This document shows positions 16,272-23,864 of a stretch of 64,000 bases of DNA, piece after piece (within the stretch, counting starts at the first letter, position 1; every line of letters begins with the position of its first letter). The stretch spans positions 186,001-250,000 of the forward strand of contig NZ_QGLE01000004.1 of assembly GCF_003173035.1 (NCBI RefSeq), given 5' to 3'. Made by a program: the position numbers and the translations under genes. The notes below the pieces were generated by a model, which was not told the origin of the DNA, ran no database searches, and saw only the letters and a program-made list of their open reading frames with translations. Source of the DNA: Zavarzinia aquatilis. GTDB taxonomy: Bacteria > Pseudomonadota > Alphaproteobacteria > Zavarziniales > Zavarziniaceae.

Positions 16272-17930
16272 TCAGTGCCGCTCGATGCGCAGCGCCGCGT
16301 TCGGGCAATAGAGGACGGCGGACTGGACCTTTTCCAGTTCTGCTTCGGTCACGGCTTCCTTGAGGATGCGGAGGGTGCCGTCGGCGCCGACGCGGAAATG
16401 CTCTGGCGCCTCGCCCATGCACATGGCATGGCCCTGGCACAATTGCCGGTCGACCGCGACGGTGATCGCCGGGCGCGCGACCGGGGCGGCCTCCGCCTTC
16501 CGGTGGGCCGGGCATTCGGGCGGCGGCTCCGCTGCCTCCACGGGCCGCGCGGGCGCGGCGGCCGCGGCCCGGCGGCGATAGCGCACGCGGCAGGGCGACT
16601 TCGGCTGCACGATCATGTCCGAGTAATTGTCGACGTAGCTCTCGGGCGTATCGACCAGCTCGAAATCATAGCGGCGCAGCAGCACGGCGAAGATCGCCTT
16701 GATCTGGAACAGCGCGAAGGCATTGCCCGAGCATTTGTGCTTGCCGCCGCCAAAGGGCTGATAGGCCATCAGGTTGCGGTCTTCCCGCCGCTCGGGCGAG
16801 AAGCGGTCGGGGTCGAAACGCCCCGGGTTGCTGAACAGGCGCGACAGGCGGTGAGTGACCGGCGGGCAGGCCCAGACCATGTCGCCGGCCTTGATCGTGT
16901 AACCCTTGAAGGAAATATCCTCCATCACCTTGCGCATCAGGATGATCAGGGGCGGGTGCAGCCGCAGCACTTCCTTGACCACGCCTTCCAGTACCGGCAT
17001 CTCGCGCAGCGAGCCAAAGGTGACGGCGCCATCCGCGCCCAGCAGACGGTCCAGCTCGGCCTCCGTCCGGCCGAGGATGTCGGGGTTCCTGAGGAGTTCG
17101 AGCAGGACCCAGGCGGCGGTGCCGGAGCTCGTGTGGTGGCCGGCGAAGATCGCGCCCACGAGAAGCCCGGTGATCTCGTTCTCGTCCAGCGGGGTGCCGT
17201 CCTCGTAACGCATGTCGATCAGGGTCTGGAACATGTCGCTGGGCTTGTCGGTCGCCGCCGCGCGCTTGCGGACGATGCCGCCGACCAGTTCCTGCAGGCG
17301 TTTCCGTGCCCTGTCGCGGCGACGGAACTTCGGGATCGGCAGATAGGGGAAGTGATAGGCGAGGGGGTGCACGCCTTCTTCGAGGTCGTGATAGATCGCG
17401 GCGAATTCGGTGCTCAGTTCGTAGCGGAACTCGCGCCCCAGCAGGCAATGGCTGGCGGTGTTGATGGTCAGCTGCTTCATGAACTCGACCAGCTCGATCT
17501 CGCCGCTCTCGCCCCAGGACGCGATGATATCTTCCACTTCCTGCACGATCTTGTGGGAATGGTCGCGCATCGCCTCCATGCGCAGCGACGGCATCAGCAT
17601 CCGCAATTGCTCGTTCTTCCGCGCGATGGGCGCATCGAACACGAGGCCCTCGCCGAAGATCGGGGTCATCAGCTTGTAGGCCGCCGACTGGTCGAGCTGT
17701 TCGTCCGAGCCGCGATAGAACACCTCGCTCGCCTCGTCGCCGGTCAGCAGCACGATGCGCTGGCCCATCAGGGTGAAGGCGGCGATCTCGCCGTGCTCGG
17801 ACGCGACAGCGGAGACGAAATGATAGGGGTTACGCGCGAAATTCAGCATGTGGCCGAACCAGGGCAGGCCGCCCCGCGCCGTCGGTGGTGTGGCGCCGCC
17901 CTTGCGGCCGGCTGTCGCCTGCAGGCTCAT
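16272..17930 (-). CDS. cyp51: Sterol 14-alpha-demethylase CYP51 fused to a ferredoxin
   Basis: The 552-residue protein is a P450 (about residues 15-455) joined through an Ala/Pro-rich linker (455-488) to a small ferredoxin (489-552). The P450 part shows the CYP51 I-helix signature AGHHTS at 263-268, ExxR at 320-323 within KEVLRLHPPLIILMR, and the heme motif FGGGKHKCSG with ligand Cys400. YKLMTPIFGEGLVFDA also matches bacterial CYP51. The ferredoxin has C498-x2-H-x2-C504 and C542-P, the pattern of a 3Fe-4S protein. A CYP51-ferredoxin fusion is known from Methylococcus capsulatus. The enzyme removes the 14-alpha-methyl of sterols, with electrons passed internally; the reductase could be the product of 25556..26332. 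Start chosen at ATG 17930 after a GGGGAAG site; it heads a four-gene operon divergent from a TetR gene. Confidence 0.9.
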   Translation of the reverse strand: MSLQATAGRKGGATPPTARGGLPWFGHMLNFARNPYHFVSAVASEHGEIAAFTLMGQRIVLLTGDEASEVFYRGSDEQLDQSAAYKLMTPIFGEGLVFDAPIARKNEQLRMLMPSLRMEAMRDHSHKIVQEVEDIIASWGESGEIELVEFMKQLTINTASHCLLGREFRYELSTEFAAIYHDLEEGVHPLAYHFPYLPIPKFRRRDRARKRLQELVGGIVRKRAAATDKPSDMFQTLIDMRYEDGTPLDENEITGLLVGAIFAGHHTSSGTAAWVLLELLRNPDILGRTEAELDRLLGADGAVTFGSLREMPVLEGVVKEVLRLHPPLIILMRKVMEDISFKGYTIKAGDMVWACPPVTHRLSRLFSNPGRFDPDRFSPERREDRNLMAYQPFGGGKHKCSGNAFALFQIKAIFAVLLRRYDFELVDTPESYVDNYSDMIVQPKSPCRVRYRRRAAAAAPARPVEAAEPPPECPAHRKAEAAPVARPAITVAVDRQLCQGHAMCMGEAPEHFRVGADGTLRILKEAVTEAELEKVQSAVLYCPNAALRIERH

Positions 17931-18023
17931 TCTTCCCCTCCCCATGCGCGGATGGCGGGGCGGGCGGCTGTTGTTCTTGTCGGCCTGCCCTCGTGCCCCT
18001 TGCCATCGCGGCTCGCCTGTGAA

Positions 18024-18045
18024 ACTATACAGATATACTGATAGT
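18024..18045. promoter_or_regulatory. Candidate operator between CYP51 operon and TetR gene
   Basis: An imperfect inverted repeat with outer arms ACTAT and ATAGT and inner CAG/CTG arms lies in an AT-rich patch between the divergent CYP51 operon and the TetR gene. A TATAGT hexamer reading leftward overlaps it. Position and symmetry fit a TetR-family operator controlling both directions. Confidence 0.45.
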
Positions 18046-18138
18046 GTAAAGTCGTAAAACAAGGAGGTGAAAACCGCGCTGGGTTCCAGGGAGAGCCGCC
18101 GATAGACTGTGTGCCCCGATCCGCTCCGGACCAAGGTC

Positions 18139-18729
18139 ATGACCACCCTTCCATCCAAACCGCCCTCGAGCGAAACGAGGCAGCGCGTCCTCGAAGCCGC
18201 CATCGCCTGCGTCAGGCAATGGGGTATCGACAAGACCAGCCTGCTCGACATCGCACGTCAGGCGGGGGTGACCCGGCCGACCGTCTACCGCTATTTCACC
18301 AGCCGGGAGGACGTGCTCAGTGCCGCCCTGCTGCAGTCCGCGGCGGCGATGGCGCAGCGTCTGGTCGCCCATCTCGACGGGGTGGCCGATCCGGCGGAGC
18401 GTTTCGTGCGGGCGATCCTGTTCCTGCTCGACGATGTGCCGAAGGAGCCGCAACTCTCGGTCATGACCCTGTCCAGCCTCGCGACCTATGTCAGCGAGGA
18501 TGCGCTGATCAACGCCGAAGGTTTCGATCTGTCGCTGCTCCTGATGAAGCAGATCATGACCGGGGTCGACATGGCGGAGGACGCGTGGCGCGAAATGACG
18601 GAGGCGACGATCCGCATGTTGCTCTCGCTCCTGAACATGGCGGGGCCGGTCAAGCGCGACGCGGAAGCGATGCGGGGGTTCATCATCCGCCGCATGTTGC
18701 CGATGACGGGCCTGGCGCTGAAGTCATAG
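18139..18729 (+). CDS. TetR-family regulator, divergent from CYP51 operon
   Basis: Starting at ATG 18139 the protein has 196 residues; GTG 18109 would give 206. The N-terminal helix-turn-helix domain is clear: RQRVLEAAIACVRQWGIDKT, then SLLDIARQAGVTRPTVYRYF. The C-terminal ligand-binding domain is helical with no recognised subgroup. Members usually repress divergent genes and are released by a small hydrophobic ligand. The 208-bp region shared with the CYP51-ferredoxin operon contains a palindrome that suits such control, which would make a sterol or triterpenoid a plausible inducer. Confidence 0.88.
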   Translation: MTTLPSKPPSSETRQRVLEAAIACVRQWGIDKTSLLDIARQAGVTRPTVYRYFTSREDVLSAALLQSAAAMAQRLVAHLDGVADPAERFVRAILFLLDDVPKEPQLSVMTLSSLATYVSEDALINAEGFDLSLLLMKQIMTGVDMAEDAWREMTEATIRMLLSLLNMAGPVKRDAEAMRGFIIRRMLPMTGLALKS

Positions 18730-18759
18730 CCGCGATGCGGTCTGTGGAACGGGTGAAGT

Positions 18760-18779
18760 CGCGCGCGATATCGCGCGCG
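18760..18779. promoter_or_regulatory. 20-bp perfect CG-rich palindrome
   Basis: CGCGCGCGATATCGCGCGCG is self-complementary over all 20 bases, 30 bp after the TetR gene and about 210 bp before the HsaA-like gene. With no loop and no T run it is a poor terminator. It may be an operator or a chance product of GC-rich sequence. The rest of the 263-bp gap has an AT-rich stretch near 18860 that could hold a promoter. Confidence 0.35.
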
Positions 18780-18992
18780 GCGGCACGCGGATTTTGTGCA
18801 TTGCGGTAAGTAATGGCCAAGAAATTACCGGCGTTCCACGCGGCCATATCTTTCGATTCCGGATAATTTATTTTCATCGCTGCGGCAATTAGTCCGGTTA
18901 GACGATGCCGATTGCGCCGTCGCCCGCCAACGTGGCCCCAAGTCGAGCCGGCGCAGAAAGCCGGCCGGGGGAAACCAAGCCGGGGGATTGCC

Positions 18993-20186
18993 ATGGACGG
19001 CAGCAGCGAACTCAACATCACCGTGCCGACGGAAGACGAAATGCGCGCCCGTGCGCGTGCCCTCGTGCCCTTGCTGCGGGAAAAATCCGACGAGGGCGAG
19101 CGCCTGCGCCGCGTTCCCGACGCGGTGATGGCGGCAATGAAGGACGCCGGCCTGTTCCGCATCCTGCAGCCGAAGCGTTGGGGCGGTTACGAGATGCATC
19201 CCAATGTCTATTACGACGTGCTGATGACCCTCGGCGAAGGCGACATGTCGGCCGCCTGGTGTTACGGCGTCATCGGCTGCCATCCGTGGCAGATGGCCCT
19301 GTTCGACGACCGGGCGCAGGCCGATGTCTGGGGCCGGGACACTTCGGTCCTCGTCTCCTCCACCTATATGATCCAGGGCGATGCCCGCCCGGTCGAGGGC
19401 GGTTACATCTTCAACGGCCGCTGGCGCTTCTCGTCGGGCTGCGAGCATTGCGACTGGATCTTCCTCGGTGGCGAGGTCGGGCGCGGCTCCGGCAACATGG
19501 ACATGCGCACCTTCCTGTTGCCGCGTTCGGATTACGAGATCGTCGATACCTGGGACACGTTGGGCCTGCGCGGCACGGGCAGTCACGATATCGTGGTCAA
19601 GGATGCCTTCGTCCCCGAATACCGCACCCATCTGTTCATGGATGGCGTGATGTGCAACAGCCCGGGCAATGCGGTGAACACCCACGGCCTTTACCGGATG
19701 CCCTTCCCGCAGGTCTTCATCCGCGCGGTTTCCACCTCGTCGATCGGCGGCTTGCAGGCGATGCTCGACGCTTTCGTGAATTACGCGGCGAAGCGCACCA
19801 CGGTCACCGGCGCGAAGACGGCGGAAGACGGCACGGCCCAGCTGCTCTGCGCCGAGACCGCCTCGGCCATCGACGAGATGAAGCTGGTCCTGCACCGCAA
19901 CATCAATGTGATGTATGACGTCGCCTGTGCCGGCGGCTTCACCGAAATGTCGGATCGCTTCAAGTTCCGCTATCAGTCGGCGGAAGTGCCCGAGCGCTGC
20001 GCCAACCTCGCCCAGCGCCTGTTCAAGGCCGGCGGTGGCGCCGCGGTGTTCAACAAGCTGCCCTTCGCCCGCATCCTTTCCGATCTTCATACCGGCCGCG
20101 CCCATGCCGCCAATCAGGCGGACAGCATCGGCCGCAACTGGGGCGGCGTGATGCTCGGCCTCGAGAATACCGACTACTGGATCTGA
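18993..20186 (+). CDS. HsaA-like flavin-dependent monooxygenase (acyl-CoA dehydrogenase fold)
   Basis: From ATG 18993 the protein has 397 residues, close to the oxygenase subunit HsaA (about 394). Shared segments include RRVPDAVMAAMKDAGLFRIL, QPKRWGGYEM, IIG/VIGCHPWQMALFD, GRWRFSSGCEHCDWIFLGG, WDTLGLRGTGSHDIVVKDAF and a C-terminal GRAHAANQADSIG. HsaA hydroxylates a phenolic secosteroid during cholesterol breakdown, using reduced flavin supplied by a separate reductase. Related two-component monooxygenases act on other phenols and indoles, so the substrate is open. No HsaB-type flavin reductase is adjacent. It begins a plus-strand set with DUF1302 and DUF1329 genes. Confidence 0.8.
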   Translation: MDGSSELNITVPTEDEMRARARALVPLLREKSDEGERLRRVPDAVMAAMKDAGLFRILQPKRWGGYEMHPNVYYDVLMTLGEGDMSAAWCYGVIGCHPWQMALFDDRAQADVWGRDTSVLVSSTYMIQGDARPVEGGYIFNGRWRFSSGCEHCDWIFLGGEVGRGSGNMDMRTFLLPRSDYEIVDTWDTLGLRGTGSHDIVVKDAFVPEYRTHLFMDGVMCNSPGNAVNTHGLYRMPFPQVFIRAVSTSSIGGLQAMLDAFVNYAAKRTTVTGAKTAEDGTAQLLCAETASAIDEMKLVLHRNINVMYDVACAGGFTEMSDRFKFRYQSAEVPERCANLAQRLFKAGGGAAVFNKLPFARILSDLHTGRAHAANQADSIGRNWGGVMLGLENTDYWI

Positions 20187-20326
20187 CGCGATCCCACCTC
20201 GTTACCTGTTGCGTATCGACATGCGGCCGGTGTCTCGACCGCGGGCTTTGAACACGCTCCGCCGGCCGTGACCGGCGGGGCGCGCGGGGCGTCGGCAAAT
20301 CGGCGCCGAAGGGGCAGGGGGGCGCC

Positions 20327-22369
20327 ATGGCAAGCAGGAAGTCGAAATCCGGCCGGACAGCCGGCGCGGCGAAATTCGCCGGGGTGTGGATGCCGGCCGC
20401 GGCCTGCGGCCTTGCCGGCTGTCTGGTCGGCGGCACGGGACTTGCCTTCGCCGAGGTCTATCAGCTCGAGAATGGCGCCACCATCGGCGTCAACATGACG
20501 ACCAGCTATCAGATCGGCGTCCGGGCCGAGGATCCGAACCCTCGCTCCTTCTCGCCCGAGACGGACTATGCCCAGGTCGTCATCCTGCCGCAGCTGCCGA
20601 TTCTGCCGGTGGTGCCGACCTCGACCCATACGCCGCAGACCTATAACTTCGACGATCCCAACCTGAATTTCGAAAAGGGCGACCTGATCACCAATGCGGT
20701 GACCGCCCTTCTCGAGGCCAGCTTCAAATACGAGGAATTCGGCGTCAACCTGAGCGGCAACGCCTTTTATGATTTCGTCTACCACTCGGCCAATTCCAAC
20801 GACACGGAATTCCCCGACGGTATCAACAAGAGTTACGGCCAGCCGGATCACTTTCCGGGCCAGACCCGCGTCGCCAACGGCGGCCGCTTCCGCCTGCTCG
20901 ACGCCTTCGCCTATGGCACGTTCCATCCCTTCGACACCGATCTGTCGATCCGGGTCGGCAATCAGGTGGTGGCCTGGGGCGAGAGCCTGTTCTTCGGCAA
21001 TATCTCGCTCAGTCAGGGCGTCGTCGATGTAACGCGCTCGAACTCGCCGGGCTCGGAGGTGAAGGATATCCTGCTGCCGGTGCCGCAGATCTCGATGAAC
21101 TGGGGCCTGACCGACCGGCTTTCGGTGGTCGGCTATTATCAGTTCGGCTTCGAGAACAACCAGATGGACGGTGTCGGCAGTTTCTTCAGCCGCTCCGACA
21201 TCATCGGGCCGGGCGCCGAATTCGCCTATGGCTCGGTCAATCCGTTTCCCGACGTCATCACCGCGCTCGCCTCGGCCTGCACCCTCAGCCCGTCGACGCC
21301 GGGGTGCCAGAACATCGCCCTGCCCATGCCGATCTCGCAGCTGCTGTCGCAGGTGATCAGCGACAATCTGCTCGGCATCGCCAATGAGGACACGAAACGC
21401 TTCGATGTCGCCTATGCCGGCGAAGTGAAGCCGAACAGCGGCCAGTTCGGTGCCGGCCTGCTCTACGACATCACCGACAATCTGACGGCGGGTCTGTATT
21501 TCCTGAAGTATCACGACAAGAACCCGTCGCCGACCTTCGACATCTCGACCATCGACACCGATCCCTTCCGGCCGGGCTCGGTCGGCGGTGCCGTCGCGGG
21601 CCTGTGCGGCGGCCTCGGCATCGACTGTTCCGCTGTCGAGGGGCTGGTGAATTCGACGCTCGACAATATCGTGGCGACGGTTGCCCCGCTCTATCTGCCC
21701 TACACTTACCGTGTGGTCTATTACGAGGACGTCAAGCTCTACGGCGGCAGCGCGACGACCACGCTCGGCCCGGTCAACGTCGGCTTTGAATTCGCCTATC
21801 GCCAGGGCGCGCCCCTGCTGGTCAATGGCGTGATCTCGGGCATCAAGGCGCCGCAGCCGGTGCGCGGCGACTATTGGCAGGCGAACCTGAGCGGGCTCTA
21901 TGTCGGCGGCTCCACCGCCTGGTGGGATTCGCTGAATCTCGTCGCCGAGGTCAGCCTCAATCACGTCGTTCGCCACGAAACGCTCTATTTTCACGATCAG
22001 AACGGCCAGCCGCTGCAGGACGGCAACGGCAACAACATCAACGCCTTCCGCGAGCTGACCGGCGACAGGACGTCCTGGGGCATTCAGGGGCTCGCCGAAT
22101 TCGGTTACACCGATGTCTTCCCGGGTGGTTGGGACATGGCCATTCCCGTCGCCTTCGGCATCGCTTTCGGTACGCCGGCCGCGCCCGGTGCCCTCGGCGC
22201 GCTGTCGGGCACGGGCGATGTCCGCGTGTCGTCGGGCGTGAAGTTCCGGCACCTGAACAATCTTGAAATCGGCGTGATCTACACCGCCTTCTTCGGCTCC
22301 TACGACCGGATCGAGCGGCCGCTGGTCGACCGCGACTATGTCATCGCCACGGTCAAATACACATTCTGA
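20327..22369 (+). CDS. DUF1302 outer-membrane protein
   Basis: The 680-residue protein has a signal sequence after a basic N terminus, with cleavage probably after GLAFA. It continues with alternating polar and hydrophobic stretches rich in Gly, Asn and aromatic residues, the pattern of a beta-barrel, and ends in VKYTF with a terminal Phe as expected for BAM-assembled barrels. Features such as VAWGESLFFGNISLSQGVVD are typical of DUF1302. DUF1302 proteins pair with DUF1329 proteins in gene clusters for uptake or processing of steroids and other hydrophobic compounds. The DUF1329 gene follows after 32 bp. Confidence 0.85.
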   Translation: MASRKSKSGRTAGAAKFAGVWMPAAACGLAGCLVGGTGLAFAEVYQLENGATIGVNMTTSYQIGVRAEDPNPRSFSPETDYAQVVILPQLPILPVVPTSTHTPQTYNFDDPNLNFEKGDLITNAVTALLEASFKYEEFGVNLSGNAFYDFVYHSANSNDTEFPDGINKSYGQPDHFPGQTRVANGGRFRLLDAFAYGTFHPFDTDLSIRVGNQVVAWGESLFFGNISLSQGVVDVTRSNSPGSEVKDILLPVPQISMNWGLTDRLSVVGYYQFGFENNQMDGVGSFFSRSDIIGPGAEFAYGSVNPFPDVITALASACTLSPSTPGCQNIALPMPISQLLSQVISDNLLGIANEDTKRFDVAYAGEVKPNSGQFGAGLLYDITDNLTAGLYFLKYHDKNPSPTFDISTIDTDPFRPGSVGGAVAGLCGGLGIDCSAVEGLVNSTLDNIVATVAPLYLPYTYRVVYYEDVKLYGGSATTTLGPVNVGFEFAYRQGAPLLVNGVISGIKAPQPVRGDYWQANLSGLYVGGSTAWWDSLNLVAEVSLNHVVRHETLYFHDQNGQPLQDGNGNNINAFRELTGDRTSWGIQGLAEFGYTDVFPGGWDMAIPVAFGIAFGTPAAPGALGALSGTGDVRVSSGVKFRHLNNLEIGVIYTAFFGSYDRIERPLVDRDYVIATVKYTF

Positions 22370-22401
22370 ACAACGACAAGAAGCAATCGAGGAGGAACGC
22401 C

Positions 22402-23778
22402 ATGGATCGCAGGACTTTCGTCGCCGGGCTGGGCGCCGCCGGCTGGGCCGCCGCCACGCCCCGCTTCGGCTTCGCCAAGGCGGCGGCGGACGAGGTGGCG
22501 AAACTGGGCACGTCGCTGACGCCGGCGGGCGCGATCAAGGAGGGCAGCGCCGACGGCCTGCTGACGCCCTGGTCAGGCAAATGGCTGGGCGTGCCGCCGG
22601 GCATCACTTACGGCGGGACCGGCAAGGTGCAGGCCAACCCTTACGCGGCGGAAAAGCCGCTGTTCTCGATCACGGCGCAGAATTTTCAGCAGTATGCCGA
22701 TCGCCTGACCGAGGGGCAGAAGGCGCTCTTGCAGAAGAACCCGTCGACCTTCCGCATGGATGTCTATCCCTGCCACCGGGATTTCCGCTTCAGTGACGCG
22801 CTGCACGCCAACCTGAAGCTGAACGCGCAGGAAGCTCAGGTCACCCCCGACGGCGAAGGCGTCACCGGGGCCTATGGCGCCCCCGCCTTTCCCTTCCCCA
22901 AGAGCGGGCTGGAGCTGATCTGGAACGTGATCAGTATCCCGCGCGGTTTCACCCAGCGCGGCACCATGGACGAGGCCGTGGTCTATCCCGACGGCAACGT
23001 CGCCTGGGGCGCGCAGCAATGGGACATCTACGCGACCGCCTATGATCCGACGGTCGCCCGCGCCAGTTTCGACGGCGGTTCCGCCTTCGTCTTCCGCAGC
23101 ACCCTGAAGCCGGAACGGGAGCGCGGCTCGATCACCCTCGTCCGGGAATATTGGGATTTCGGCAACCGGCCCAGTCAGGCCTGGCAATATGTCCCGGGCA
23201 CGCGGCGAGTGAAGCAGGTGCCGGAAATCGCCGGCGATTATCCGCTCGGGCCGGGCGGTTTCCACACGGTGGACGACACCGGCCTGTGGACCCAGTCGCC
23301 CAAGCGTTATGACTGGGAAATCGTGGGCAAGAAGGAAATCTTCATTCCCTACAACAACTTCCTGATCGAAGACCCGACGGTGAAATACAAAGACCTGCTG
23401 GCCAAGGCCCATCTCAACCCCGAGACGGTGCGCTGGGAGCTGCACCGCTGCTGGGTGCTGAAAGCCAGGCTGAAGCCGGGCCTGCGCCACGTCTATGCCG
23501 CCCGCACGATCTATATCGACGAGGACAGCTTCAACCCCGCGATCGCCGACATGTATGACGCGCGCGGCCAGCTCTACCGCATGGCGATGAACACGACCTC
23601 CTACGATTACGCCTCGCAGTTCTTCCAGCAGCGGATCTGCGTCTATCACGACCTTGTTTCCGGCGCCTATATGGCCGACCGCCTGTCGAACGAGGTGGTC
23701 GACCGGATGCGCTACAACGAGGGCGGCCGCAAGGAGAGCGACTACACCCCGCAGGAATTGAAGCGGAAGGGCGTCTGA
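22402..23778 (+). CDS. DUF1329 periplasmic protein with Tat signal
   Basis: The 458-residue product begins MDRRTFVAGLGAAGWAAATP, a twin-arginine signal, so it is probably folded before export. The mature part shows DUF1329 hallmarks such as GLELIWNVI, RVKQVPEIAGDYPLGPGGF-type sequence, YDWEIVGKKEIFIPYNNF and WELHRCWVLKARLKPG. DUF1329 proteins resemble lipoprotein carriers of the LolB/LppX class in overall fold and occur next to DUF1302 outer-membrane proteins. A role in moving a hydrophobic substrate across the periplasm is inferred from this pairing and from the neighbouring sterol-type enzymes. Confidence 0.87.
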   Translation: MDRRTFVAGLGAAGWAAATPRFGFAKAAADEVAKLGTSLTPAGAIKEGSADGLLTPWSGKWLGVPPGITYGGTGKVQANPYAAEKPLFSITAQNFQQYADRLTEGQKALLQKNPSTFRMDVYPCHRDFRFSDALHANLKLNAQEAQVTPDGEGVTGAYGAPAFPFPKSGLELIWNVISIPRGFTQRGTMDEAVVYPDGNVAWGAQQWDIYATAYDPTVARASFDGGSAFVFRSTLKPERERGSITLVREYWDFGNRPSQAWQYVPGTRRVKQVPEIAGDYPLGPGGFHTVDDTGLWTQSPKRYDWEIVGKKEIFIPYNNFLIEDPTVKYKDLLAKAHLNPETVRWELHRCWVLKARLKPGLRHVYAARTIYIDEDSFNPAIADMYDARGQLYRMAMNTTSYDYASQFFQQRICVYHDLVSGAYMADRLSNEVVDRMRYNEGGRKESDYTPQELKRKGV

Positions 23779-23864
23779 TCCCGGCCGGCGGCTCGTCCAT
23801 CGGGACGATGCCGCCGCACGCCCGGACCGGGAGAATGCCGCGAAACGACAGGGGGAGAGGCGTG

